Origin: Agrypnia vestita
Lineage: Eukaryota > Arthropoda > Insecta > Trichoptera > Phryganeidae
Reading direction: 5' to 3'
NCBI GenBank assembly: GCA_016648135.1
Contig: JADDOH010004250.1
Location: 146,634 to 210,633, forward strand
DNA: 64,000 bases
Shown: one piece after another, positions 44,612-54,770 of the stretch
Position numbering within the stretch: position 1 is the stretch's first letter
How the letters are laid out: every line of letters starts with the position of its first letter
Position numbers and translations under genes: made by a program
The notes under the pieces: model-generated
Database searches by the model: none
What the model saw: the letters and a program-made list of their open reading frames with translations, nothing else
Told to the model about the DNA's origin: nothing

Positions 44612-44811
44612 TATTCTGAAATAAGAAATATTGCCATTATGGTATCATGACAGTTATTGTGTAACATTATAATGCCGTCAATTTTCTCGTTTGATGTTTG
44701 ACAGGTTTGAAATTAATGAATTCAATCAATCAAGAAAGCCCTAAAACGTAAACAAACGTTAATTTATCCACAATTTGTGAATAACTTCACTTTTTTTTAA
44801 TTTCAGAATAC
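44612..44811. mobile_element. MITE family C, copy 2
   Basis: TATTCTGAAATAAGAAATAT.. to ..TTTCAGAATA, with TTTGAAATTAATGAATTCAA and ATCAAGAAAGCCCTAAAACG shared with 7739-8020. Confidence 0.65.
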
Positions 44812-44844
44812 GACCATATTTGTTTAAAATTCACGACAGCAAGA

Positions 44845-45015
44845 AATGAAATTATAATATAAATTATAGATATCTCAAAAAGACGAAGTTATTTATACGG
44901 GCAAGTCTTTAAAGACTTTCATACATATTTTCCAAATAAATAGTTTCGTCTCTGTGAGACATCTATAATGTGTCTTAATTAATGATGATTCATTTGGGGA
45001 CAAATTCAATAAACG
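44845..45015. mobile_element. Repeat family B, copy 4 (short palindromic form)
   Basis: AAATTATAGATATCTCAAAA.. and its inverse TTTCGTCTCTGTGAGACATC.. face each other around GGGCAAGTCTTTAAAGACTTTC. The inner long inverted repeat of copy 1 is absent. Confidence 0.5.
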
Positions 45016-45445
45016 TATTCTTAAAAATTTGAACATTCTCACAAAAATATTGAAATTATGACATTTTAAGAAAATATTTCTCTCGACGTGTAAAAAAACA
45101 TAGTTTTAAAAATAAAAATTTTGGGGTTAAGTTGTAACCCCGTTCGGGAACGGGAGGGTTAATATGGTTTGAGAAATGGAAAGCGAAAGCTTAGCGTATA
45201 ATTTTACAAAGGTTTGCCCCATCTGCGCTGAGCATCTTGTTCCAATGTTTGCACTCCGCTGAAATTTGCGGACTCTTCGTGGTTCGAGTACCTAAATACG
45301 TGAATGTTATGTTTACTGAAATTCAAGTATTACACAGTTGTGCACTATGTGCAGTGCCTACATTCAAGTAAGTACTCTGTGGACAGCCGGCGTGCTCTAT
45401 GGCGACATTCAGGACCGGACTTAACCTACTCTTGACGGGGCCTAA
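45016..45445. other. No feature recognised
   Basis: Mixed composition; nothing recognised. Confidence 0.3.
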
Positions 45446-45579
45446 GGGCCTGTTGTTTCAAGTTCGAGTTCCTTTAAAGCATAGATTTTTGCGTTCTCCA
45501 CCAATTAAACGATCCGTTTTCGTAAAAATCTATGCTTTAAATAAACTTTTATTTTAATCCAACTTGAAACAACCGGGCC
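45446..45579. mobile_element. Palindromic MITE family A, copy 3
   Basis: GGGCCTGTTGTTTCAAGTTC to GAACTTGAAAC-like right end AACTTGAAACAACCGGGCC, flanked by TAA on both sides (45443-45445, 45580-45582). AAAGCATAGATTTTTGCG and AAAAATCTATGCTTTAAA mark the inner arms. Confidence 0.85.
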
Positions 45580-45640
45580 TAAGAATAACAACACATTTGG
45601 AGACCCAAAACACAATTTTTATTTTTTTATTTATTAATAA

Positions 45641-45815
45641 TTGGTGTTGGCGTAATGGTCATGACGCTCGCCTAGTGAACTGGTGGTCGGTGGTTCGAGC
45701 CCCATTCCAGGACGCCAGCAGGTTAATCCTATTTTCATGGCACAAGCATTTAGCTTAATTTGAAAATAATAAAAATATTGATACGTATTCCATGTTCGCT
45801 TTTTTTTCACCGCAT
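45641..45815 (+). mobile_element. tRNA-derived SINE family S1, copy b
   Basis: A box TGGCGTAATGGTC at 45648-45660 and B box GGTTCGAGCCC at 45692-45702. The body is GGCACAAGCATTTAGCTTAA and the tail contains CGTATTCCATGTTCGC. It is preceded by T/A-rich low-complexity sequence. Confidence 0.8.
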
Positions 45816-46195
45816 TCAGACTATTCAGTATGCTTTCATTATTTTCTGTCAATTCCAGGCTTCACTTCTGTACATTAGAGTTGGCACCAGAACTCCATTA
45901 TGATCCACCAGTCTTCACCTCTTTCGATTTTCTTCTCAGCCTTGTAGTCTCTAGTGACCATCTGGTGTTCAAGTTAAACTCTCAATAATAAAAATGAGCC
46001 GACTCGATTAAACACAATTGAATTTGCCAGTTTTTGGAGCTAAAACAGTATATTTAGGGCATATTTTTTAAAATTCTTTTGCTACCAACTTGGGTGCCCT
46101 GGGATTATACTGTCTTTTAGCCCTACGGTAAATCCAGTTCTGGCGACGCCGCAACACAAAAGTCGTCCACTATCCCGATTATCACTCCCCGCTAA
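45816..46195. other. No feature recognised
   Basis: Mixed composition; a possible coding relic on the minus strand (45850-45960) could not be assigned. Confidence 0.3.
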
Positions 46196-46340
46196 GGGCC
46201 GGTTGTTTCAAGTTGGATTAAAGTAAGCGTTCTTTTAAAGCATAGATTTTTACGTTCTCTACCAATCAGACGATCCGTTTTCGTAAAAATCTATGCTTTG
46301 ATCGACCGCTTACTTTGATCGAACTTGAAACAACCGGGTC
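46196..46340. mobile_element. Palindromic MITE family A, copy 4
   Basis: GGGCCGGTTGTTTCAAGTTG with inverse CTTGAAACAACCGGGTC. The left flank is TAA, the right flank TTA with the last base of the TIR altered. Best-preserved internal arms of the family. Confidence 0.85.
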
Positions 46341-46679
46341 TTAGCGATGTGCGCGGAATTTGCGTAAGTGATATAATAACGTAAGGCCAAGCACCGGTTT
46401 ACACGCTCGCACGGGCGCGTACACATCTGGGTCAATCATTCTGCAGCCATTGTTGGTATTCTGCGCAAAGCAGCGGAGAGCGCGTCAAGGCTCGCCCGCT
46501 GCCCGCCGCTCACCGCGTCTCCAGAACGGGTTGGATGTTTCCGATCAGTTGACCAATTAAGCGTAGAAAGGTACCTCGTAAGGTGAGCCTCCCGCATTCT
46601 ACTGCAGATTTTGTGGGTCAAGTTTGAGAAGGACGGAGTGATTATACCGCACGCACTTAAAGCGAGATACTGTACATAT
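46341..46679. other. GC-richer unrecognised stretch
   Basis: 46390-46560 is GC-rich (GCACGGGCGCGTACAC, GCCCGCTGCCCGCCGCTC). No frame with a domain. Confidence 0.3.
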
Positions 46680-47065
46680 TCGACGTATAGTCGGCGGGAA
46701 TAATCCAAGATGATGGTCCCGTTGTTCATATAATGAAAATAAATGTTTCACTATATAATTTAACGTCCTGTTAATTTAATCTAACTAAAATAATCGTAAT
46801 CTAAATTAAACAAACCAAACCTAATAACCTAACCTAACCAAACCTAATAACCTAACCTAACCTCATATACTGCCTATGAAATGTCAAAATATGCAGTGCA
46901 TTTTTCGGAACTTAAAGTGTAATATCTTATTTAATACTTACTATTTAAACGTAAATTATCTTTCATTTTGTTATTAGCACATTCAATAATATAGTGAAAT
47001 ACTCATTTTCGTTGTATATGCAATGGGACCATTATCTTGGATTTAGCCAGTCGGCGTACTCTCAA
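46680..47065. repeat. Inverted repeat enclosing a TTAGG-like tract
   Basis: TAATCCAAGATGATGGTCCC near 46700 is inverted at 47030 (GGGACCATTATCTTGGATTT), with CGACGTATAGTCGGCGG / CAGTCGGCGTAC further out. Between them, 46793-46862 holds two copies of AACCAAACCTAATAACCTAA with several CCTAA units, equivalent to (TTAGG)n-type insect telomere repeat on the other strand. Confidence 0.5.
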
Positions 47066-47289
47066 AGCGGGTTGCGGATTAATCGGGGCGGTAAAAAAAG
47101 ACATTTCACAATAATGTTTCGACACGTGCGTAATGTACGTCTGTAATACCGATATCTCGATTTCTCGCCGTCAGATCACAATATTTGTACAGTGAGTGGA
47201 CATCCACCACTTACCAAGGACAGTTTTCACGACGATTCGAAGACATTTTTTATCGCCGCAGCTTACGATGCGACAAATCAATAAACAGT
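47066..47289. other. No feature recognised
   Basis: Mixed composition spacer. Confidence 0.3.
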
Positions 47290-47730
47290 TCTAATTTTCA
47301 ATTCAATAACCAATCATTCGTCAACTTTTGAATTGCGCACCTTTATGATTGGTACTCGATTCAAGATGGTCGACAATACACTGTTTACAAGCCGTTTAAA
47401 AATCGCGGAGGCGTAAATTAATGATTCGCATCTTACTTATCCCTGATCTTACAATGTGTGATAAAGTATGTTTTGGGCTAGGGAGGAGCGGTAGTGGCTA
47501 TGTCGTTTAGTTGCCGCATTGCCGTCCGCGCATCCGAGATTCGATTCTTTCTCCAGCCGTGTTATTTCGTTTTTAAGCCGTGAATTCGAACGAAATTATT
47601 ATATTTTGATATTACTGGAACAGTAATTTCAAGTGCATTTCATGGTCTCGCATTTTCTCTACATGCAGCTTCCTGTTACAAACCCCGCTACATGCTGTTT
47701 CCCACTACCGCTAAAAATTTCATCCTAAAT
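47290..47730 (-). repeat. Interspersed repeat family H, copy 2 (split)
   Basis: ATTGGTACTCGATTCAAGAT and GGTCGACAATACA near 47345-47385, plus CCCCGCTACATGCTGTTTCC near 47685-47705, are the reverse complement of blocks at 8815-9010. The middle (about 47400-47640) is an insertion containing a SINE-like piece. Confidence 0.55.
47480..47610 (+). mobile_element. SINE-like element family S3, copy b (nested in repeat H)
   Basis: GAGGAGCGGTAGTGGCTATG head, B-box-like AGATTCGATTC, and GCCGTGAATTCGAACGAAAT shared with copy a at 15095-15300. It lacks the GGACAGAC tail. Confidence 0.5.
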
Positions 47731-47869
47731 GCGCCAAAAGAAGATAACTTCAAAAATAGAAAAATTAAATATGAACAGAGTTAGGAAAGGAGATGCCGGG
47801 GAGATGAGGAAAACCAAAATAAAAACATAAAAGTACTTACGCACGCGCACCACGGCCGGCAGGCAACAA
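47731..47869. other. No feature recognised
   Basis: Short spacer. Confidence 0.3.
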
Positions 47870-48560
47870 ACTAAAAGTCCATTAGCATACTAGAGACAGC
47901 TAAAATATCAGAAAGCAGACACCATCTACCAGTGCCAGATTCCCGAAGAATCTTCCATCTTGAAACCCACACACGCACAAAGGCTCTGAACAGTTCCAAA
48001 TTTCCAGCGCAACTCGGCAGATCGGAGTTCTGGATGGAACCCCGACCCGCCCCTTCCAAGTCCTCTATCATTTCATCCCGCGAACTAATCCAAGCTCTCG
48101 ATCACAGGCAGGCGCGAAGGACACCTCAAACCTATTTCGTATCAACGTCTCCAGCACCTTCCCGAAGCCGAGCCGGTACGTGCCTGGATCCGATAGAGGC
48201 TTGTCATTGTTCTTTGGGATGGCTGGGGATGGGAAGGCTTTTCTTCTATACTGCGGGGAATGTCCCCGCATTTACTACATTCAAACCTATTTCTGACAAA
48301 TCTCCATACATCCTATGTTATCAACCCAGTCAGTTCCATACCCGGAGCCTTTGTTGCACCAAGACTCCTCGTGATAGCATCCAGTTCCGCTACCATCACC
48401 GGCGGCTCTCGTGTCTCATTAAGTATAATACACTACAGACAGGACACTACAGGGATAAGCCTGTGATGATCTGTCTTCCCGTCAGTACGCTGTAGAGGCA
48501 CAAGTTTGTCGACAAACCCCTCAATGATGGAGGAGAGGTCGGTCGTGGTCAAGTCCCCGA
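47870..48560 (-). pseudogene. R1-like LINE reverse-transcriptase relic
   Basis: The minus strand reads, N to C, VAELDAITRSLGATKAPGME near 48400-48340, then after a shift IPKNNDKPLSDPGTYR and GFGKVLETLIRNRFE at 48215-48130, and further on RWCLLSDILAV near 47915. This matches the R1-clade order: A-I-x-x-L-x-x-x-K-A-P-G, then P-K-x-x-K-x-x-x-D-P-x-S-Y-R-P, L-x-V-x-G-K-V-L-E-x-L-I, and a damaged D-I-x-G-A-F-D. Several frameshifts and stops. The 187-codon plus-strand frame over the same bases is its antisense shadow. Confidence 0.65.
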
Positions 48561-48708
48561 GAAGAATCCCGTACACTTTGGTCATATGTTAATGAAACGC
48601 AGGACTTCTAGACTTTTTTCGTACGCCGTAGGACTTCAAAATTCGTGATTCTATTCACCAGGAAAATTTTCAGTATGCGTCTGTAGATCATATCTCAATA
48701 GCCTCTAC
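48561..48708. other. No feature recognised
   Basis: Probable junction between two LINE relics. Confidence 0.3.
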
Positions 48709-49250
48709 TTACTTTACTCTCGATCTAGGATCCATGCCTCCTCCCCGCGGAAGAGAATGGCGAAAATATAACTTTTAGTTGCAGGTTTAGAGAGTGAAGG
48801 TCTCAACACACTTCTTACCATCCCTATTCGAGCTCTTAACTTCTTGAGATGGGTCCCATTTCTCATTCACCCAATTGCTCATATTGCATTAATCTATTGG
48901 TTCAAGTTTGTTATACCTTGCAACACTAAACAACAGACAGATAACTACTTTTTAAATTAACAAATACAGCAATGTTAATGATTGATTTTGGTGTAAGAGG
49001 TGATCTTTTTCATATCTAAATATAATAATTTCGCTATCCGTAACGTCCGTAACTTGCTGGAATTAAAACTTTAGATAGATATTATGTCCTGTGATTTTTC
49101 ACCGGTGTACGGCTAGTTATAAATAATTTAGATTTACCTTGAGGCCATACTTGTTGCTTGTTTCATTCAACTTTTTTACCAGTGTTAGAAGATCGTGAGC
49201 GTCTGCAAGCCCATTGACAATGTCACATTTGCCTTAGACATCCAATACTA
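48709..49250 (-). pseudogene. RTE-like LINE relic (two separated pieces)
   Basis: The minus strand has NGLADAHDLLTLVKKLNETS followed by NKYGLKVN at 49235-49130 (the region just after the catalytic YADD box, which is damaged). At 48865-48709 it has LKKLRARIGMVRSVLRPSLS, then SYIFAILFRGEEAWILDRE. The second piece fits E-L-K-x-R-I-x-x-A-R-x-x-F and L-L-Y-G-x-E-x-W-T-L. The intervening 48890-49125 includes an S3-type tail at 49023-49075 (-), so a later insertion separated the two parts. Confidence 0.55.
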
Positions 49251-49655
49251 GACAGAATGTAATCAGGATCAATGGAAAAAATTCTTGAGACCAAAACCTA
49301 CCTGGGGCTCTAAAACCTGTACCTTCTGAGGATGTTACAAATGCGGCTCGTTCAATAATGAACCCATGAAGAATGGGGCAATCGACTGACAATATCGAAA
49401 GATTTAAACAATCAAATTGTATCGCTTAATGGCTCGCAAACGTCTAGTGTATTATGACACCGGTTTGATTATTATTCATGGCCCAGTTTCTGGATACGCA
49501 CTAATCGGCAATAAAAAATTGAAAGTAATTGACGACATTCAACCAACACAGTTTTATTCGCTAACGCAATGTCAAGAACCGCGGTGCTAAGTAATCTATG
49601 TGTCTAACAAATCTTGGCGCCTACTATGACGTAATGCATTATTTAGCGCACTTAA
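49251..49655. other. LINE flank, otherwise unrecognised
   Basis: Sequence upstream (on the minus strand) of the RTE-like relic; probably part of it, but too decayed to read. Confidence 0.3.
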
Positions 49656-49979
49656 GGCGGCCATACACGCTCCGGTAAACCGTAGAGGTACATCTGTTCG
49701 GTCGACCTCTAGATACGTACCGCAGCGTGTGTGGTGTTCGCGTGTGGAGGTTTCCAGACCTGTACAGGTGACCGCAGAAGAATTGAAATTCTATACTTTT
49801 TGTCTGTGCGGACGCCAAGGGCGGATCCAGTTTTGGCGCCAGGGGGGGGTCACATAGTCGTGGTCAAGTCACAAGAAGTTTTAATTTAATTTTGTTAATA
49901 ATAGATACTTACAAGTAAAACGTAGGTATTTTATTAATAAATGTAACTACCTACTGTACTTAAAAATACCTACCTATAT

Positions 49980-50495
49980 TTAAATAACAAAATCAATTTT
50001 TCTTTTACGTCTTCTCCCGAAACGCGTTATCACTTCATCTACTCCAATGGGTACGTTTTTATGGACGTGGAGAAGTGGCAGTCCGGTTAGACGTTCTTCA
50101 ACCATTGAAGCTCTTAGCCACGATTTGATTCTTCGCAACGTAGAGAAAGATCTTTCCGCTGTCGCTACGCTAACAGGTAGTGTAGCCATTATACATAAAA
50201 AATTCTTATATTAGGATACATCTCAATATCGCAATTTAAAATAAGGTCAGAAATCGACTGCGGTATGTCCTGACTCCGCTGCCACTTCACCATCCACAAC
50301 CGATATTCGTTTACAACGACAGAAACTGGAGTATTATCTAGTAACAATGTATAATCGGTTGCTAGTTGTTTCACAGTTTCAATGTCTTGATTACTGTATT
50401 CGCTTTTTGGCATGAGAACGCTTAGTTGAAACAAATTAAGTATTTCAAGAGACAGACGGTCCTGTAGCTCACTTATTATTGAATCCAGAAGAGGG
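49980..50495 (-). pseudogene. hAT transposase, downstream piece with dimerisation domain
   Basis: The minus strand continues the split frame as IPLLDSIISELQDRLSLE, later WMVKWQRSQDIPQSISD and CDIEMYPNI. A one-base frameshift near 50190 separates this from MATLPVSVATAERSFSTLRR and IKSWLRASMVEERLTGL. ATLPVSVATAERSFSxLRRIKxxLRxxM is the hallmark of the hAT C-terminal dimerisation domain. It ends at 49980 with a stop. Confidence 0.9.
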
Positions 50496-50939
50496 ATGTA
50501 TATTAGGGTGTCCCGTCCATGTATATGAAAAAAAAAAATTGAGCTACACAATTACAAGAGGTATCAAAATTTGCGTAATTTTACACAAATTGCGAAAAGG
50601 TAACAAAAATAGAATTGTTTCATCATCATTCACATCTTGAAGGCTCTACCGAGCTTTGAAGTTTTGTAAATTTTACGTTTTTATAGAGTTAAGCCGTTTG
50701 CCTAAAATAATAAAAAATCATGTTTAAAAGGTATTTTAGTATTGAAATTAATGAAACAAAGCACAAGAAAACAAAATAAACAAAATATAGATTACAATCA
50801 ATGACAAAAACTAAAATTTTTTACTTATTTTTGTGTCCAAAATTTGGCATTTCTGCTCGAGATTGCATTCTGGTTCTATAAAGCCATCTCTAGAAGTAAC
50901 GTCAGTTACACTTTGTGAGGCGTCTGTTATATTCTCTAG

Positions 50940-52159
50940 GACCCGAAGTGCAACCATCTAAGGTCAAGAATAAATGACGAAGGGGTAAGCATACAAACAC
51001 ACCATTGTAACGGTCTCTGCAAATACTCCTCTAAATATTGAATTGAACCCTTCCAATCGGTTTTAGTTGCAGTTCCGTCACATTCAACGCAAATCACGTC
51101 ATCTTAATTCCAACCTCGACCTTCTACTAAAGTTGTGATCGAAGTAAGAATTCCCTTTGCAGTGCCACGTCTTTCGGTATTGTGTGTCCCAAATAAATTT
51201 ATCCAGGCTGTGCTAAAATTGAGATGTGGTCTTCTGAAACTTCTTTGCGATGGTTTTTTCGTCCATCAAAGTAAATGCTTTTTATAATAATACCTCCAAT
51301 ATCTTTTGAAGCTTCCGGGCTTTAGATACATCTCTGTAGATCTTATTTTTATCAATAACCAAAGTTAAATCTTCAGTAGAAACCAAGCCGACGTCAGTCA
51401 AAACCGCAGAAGCAGCAGCAGCAGATTGCGTGGATAAACCGTATCTATCACAGATTTTAGCAACTGTCGGCAAAGGCAATGTATTCCAATTTGCCGTTGA
51501 AGTCAATGGTGTCTCTGTCGAGGGCGAGTTTGTCGGGGACGACTCTGTTATCGGATACGTTTCTGGGGAAGATTCACGCACTGAATCTTCATCATAATTT
51601 GCTGAGACATAATCGGTTTCTTGAGTAAAACACGAATTTTTATTACCCTTATTGACTCTTAAATTTATATCTGCTGTCGTTTAATTAATCTAGCCGTTTC
51701 TTTCTTATCAAAACCGCTTATAACCATCTTCCTATCATTTATTTGATACAACAAAAACTTCTCTCATTGATGTAAAATTTCTTAGGTTTTAGACACGAAC
51801 AAGATTCAAATGAAGTGCATTTACAAGCGGAAACGTCAAAAAGTTTCTCAGATGACTAAAAAACATTTCAGTTTATTTTCAAAACTATCATTTCGTTTGT
51901 TTTTGGGGTATCTTTTCAAATTGAGATTCTTTTCGAAGTTGGATTTCACTAATTAAATAACTCGTTCCTTAGTTGGAATCGAAGTTTTGGTCCAAATATT
52001 GTTGATCTCTTCGGAAACAATCACATATATATCTGATTTGGATGGATCTTTTCGATTATACGTGAATTTCAGGTCATTCTTGACAAATAAAATAAATTTA
52101 ATGACGTCCCTTATAGTTGGTAGCTGCTGATTATCAAGTTCTTTGTATGGTCCGAACAT
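50940..52159 (-). pseudogene. Decayed gene of an unnamed repeated arthropod protein family
   Basis: Minus-strand pieces in order: FGPYKELDNQQLPTIRDVIK with FILFVKNDLKF at 52159-51953; KLFDVSACKCTSFESCSCLK with PKKFYINER near 51850-51770; NDRKMVISGFDKKETARL near 51740; a serine/threonine-rich linker and ICDRYGLSTQSAAAASAVLT with IDKNKIYRD at 51581-51282; FDGRKNHRKEVSEDHI near 51270-51220; LPLRHLFLTLDGCTSGPRE near 50985-50940. I recall this order (F-G-P-x-K-E-L, CKC..CxC, C-D-R-x-G-x-S, F-D-G-R-K, L-P-L-R-H-L) from many unnamed multicopy proteins of aphids, crustaceans and Hydra. Multiple frameshifts and stops. Function unknown; its place in a TIR element suggests a transposon protein. Confidence 0.6.
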
Positions 52160-54507
52160 AGCCTAAGTAGTCTGACTACGCCTCGAACTTCTTATTTAAA
52201 AATCACAAAGTCCGCTTTTACTACTGTAACAATCGCCATGGTACTTTTATGGCATAATAATTATTTTACCTATGAAGAAAACACTCGCGAGTCAAGTCAA
52301 GAAAGTCCTCAAAAACAAGTTCAAACTTGAGGGTATTTGCAGGTTGAAACCTAACAAATTCGAAGTTGCTGGTAACGTGTTTGGAACGGACAGGGTTGAG
52401 CCATGTAAAAAATGAGAACATAACATGACCACTATGAGCGGCGCGTGTCCAAAATAAATCAGCCGCTACATACAGAAAATTGCATTGGAGACGAGGTGTG
52501 AATGCCGCTACTGAAAATCGGGTTGCCGCTCGGAGCGCGCGCAAGTCAGTGCCCAGCGGCTGTTGCCGCAACTGGAGGGGGGCCGCGCGCGCATACTGCT
52601 TCCAACTAGCTGTAGAACAACATCGCCCGGACACTAGCCCGGAGATTGGCCCTTTGTTGAATGAATATGAAAAATGCAGCCTGTTTGGCTGCCGATGTTA
52701 TTTCCAGCTACAAGTGTCGATACAAATATGTGTGGAATTTGTATATGTTATGAAAATATTTTAAAAATATGTTGATGTCTTGTAGGAAGCAGCGCTTGGC
52801 GCCCTTTTTGTATGCAATATTGTCATGTGCATTATGTTGAATCTCTGATGAGAAAAATGTATTGGAATTTTATGAATTTTTATGAATAAAATGGAAATAA
52901 ATAATTTTTTATTTGGCACCTATTGGTGCGTGGACAAAGGTTAGAAGTTTGAGCCGAAGGGATTCTTCCGCGATGTAACGCCCCAAAGTAAAGTATGTGT
53001 GTGGCACGCGGTACCCGCGATGTTCGCCAACACTAAATGGGCATGAGTGTGGCACGCAATATTCGCCAACACGGGAGACGAGTCTCGCTGCAGAGGGTCT
53101 CGTCTCTTTCTTTCCGCCGTTGAATCCGCCGACGGGCAATAAATGTTTTTTGAATATTCAGAGATTTTACAAACTTACCTGACCGGCTATAACTTCTAAC
53201 GCCTAGTACTCAAATTCCGAGCCCCCGTCTGAGATGCGTATATGGGATACCCTCCACGGGGGCCCGAAGGCCTGCACCGGGCGCCATCGTGGAGATGGTC
53301 ATCATGAAATGAATGAGTACTGGAAGACCGTGAGAAAATTTTGTATTTTTCTCGATTTGGAAACGGTAGACGCCTGTTTGCGGGCCCACGTCGCGGTAAG
53401 CTCGCGCACACGGCTCGCCGTGGAGAATATTAAAAAGTTGAATTTTTTATCGAAATCAGAGCGGCTTACCGTGGACGAATTCCTACTTATGTAGTGTCAT
53501 TGCATTCCTTATCTGAATGCCTGTCTGGAAAATGTATTTTTATACATGTGGAATGATATAGGCGCGCCTGAGAGTGAAATAAAGAAATTGGTTTTTGGCG
53601 CTTTTTTGAATGCCTATAACTCAGTAAATATTTACCTGAAATATTTGGAATTACTGTTAAAATGAGCGCTTGCATGCGCAAATTACATTTGTCATAGCAA
53701 AACTTGTAAAACTGCTGTTTTTGATTTTTTATGAATTTTTGAAAATTTGAGCCGTTTGTGGCGAATTTAATTTTAGTTTTTTGGGCCTTGTATGACCCAG
53801 CCCGTCCAAATAACTGTGTTATTATCATCTGCTAGGTCTGTTATTACAAAATAACACAGTATTAGTCTCTTGGGAGCTAAAATGCATTTTTTATGAATTA
53901 ATTTGTATCTGTCATATGAAATCTGCCGCGCGGTGAAATTGTGCAACCGCGAATGACGTAGTTCACCGCTCGGCCGCTGGGAGCGCTGCGGCGCCTTCCC
54001 AGAATTACGCAATCTCATTGGTTTCTGTAATATGCTATGACGCAATCTTGTGAAATTTTGAATTTGGTATAAATAAAATGCATTTTTTGAGCGGGTACCA
54101 CAGATACGCCACCCGCGTTGGTACGAGAACCGCTATTTGGACAATCTTCTTGCTGCCTTTTCTTTCTGACCCTGCTCACCTACTTTGGACTCTGCTTTCT
54201 TGGATTTTTGTGACCACTGCTTTCTGACTTGGACTTCGCTTCGGATTTTTTCTTCGACTTTAATACGATAAAAGCACTACTTCGGCGTTTGACTTCTGGC
54301 ATATCCACGGACTACGAGCTTCACTGCAAATTCTGGTGGCGATCTCTGCCCCACCAGCGAAGACTACTGAGCCGCATAAAAAAGGTGTTCCCATCCGGAA
54401 CAGTGTTGTTGCATGCATTTTATTTTTAAAATTATTTTATTAATTTACGCTCAATTACGCAAGTTTTGAGAGGTCTTGTGTTAAGATAAGTCAATTTTTT
54501 TTTTTAT
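52160..54507. other. GC-richer non-coding half of the inserted element
   Basis: From about 52440 to 54400 GC content is visibly higher than in the surroundings, with CpG-rich blocks at 52490-52600 and 53220-53290 (CCTCCACGGGGGCCCGAAGG). A hairpin CTGTGTTATT / AATAACACAG sits at 53814-53859, and a TATAAATA box at 54068. Frames on both strands overlap and show no domain, so I call no gene. It may be the 5' regulatory part of the inserted element or a further nested repeat. Confidence 0.5.
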
Positions 54508-54527
54508 CGGGACAGCCTAGTGTATAT

Positions 54528-54770
54528 GGCTCTGCGGAAATACTCTTCAGCAGATTGAGCAGGTTGGTTATTGGTCCTATGTATTTGTCTTGACACTATT
54601 CTGGGACATTTAATTTCTACATCTAGCTGCTCAGCTACTTCTTTAGCCTCTTCAAAAAGCTGTCGGTAAATTACGTCCGCATTTTCTCTTTTATTTTGTA
54701 GAACACTTATAGTATCATTAATTATCTTTTTTTAAATCAATCGAGTTCGATTGCAGTATTCTGCTTAAAG
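54528..54770 (-). pseudogene. hAT transposase, upstream piece
   Basis: The minus strand reads LSRILQSNSIDLKK, then after a shift at an A7 run INDTISVLQNKRENADVIYR, AKEVAEQLDVEIKCPRIVSR and AEEYFRRAIY, where the insertion begins. This belongs to the hAT group often annotated as '52 kDa repressor of the inhibitor of the protein kinase-like' or zinc-finger MYM type (from memory). Its N-terminal zinc finger and catalytic N-half are missing because the element ends just upstream. Confidence 0.8.

Larger units (their letters stand above)
50504..54519. mobile_element. 4016-bp TIR element inserted in the hAT transposase
   Basis: Ends TAGGGTGTCCCG (50504-50515) and, inverted, TAGGCTGTCCCG (54508-54519). 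On both sides an 11-A run followed by TTGA comes next (after 12 extra bases on the left and 2 on the right), so the TIRs are longer than the first 12 bp. The flanks ATGTATAT (50496-50503) and GTGTATAT (54520-54527) match in 7 of 8. Excision of the element with one duplication rejoins the hAT frame as ..RRAIY-IPLLDS... The insertion holds a decayed minus-strand gene (50940-52159) and a GC-richer non-coding half. Superfamily not identified. Confidence 0.8.

Noticed and set aside
47932..48495. 187-codon plus-strand open frame
   Set aside because: Antisense of the R1-like LINE relic, whose minus-strand motifs explain the sequence better.
52266..52764. Overlapping 94- and 122-codon frames in the GC-rich block
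   Set aside because: Long frames are expected by chance where GC is high and stop codons are rare; both strands are open and neither shows a domain.
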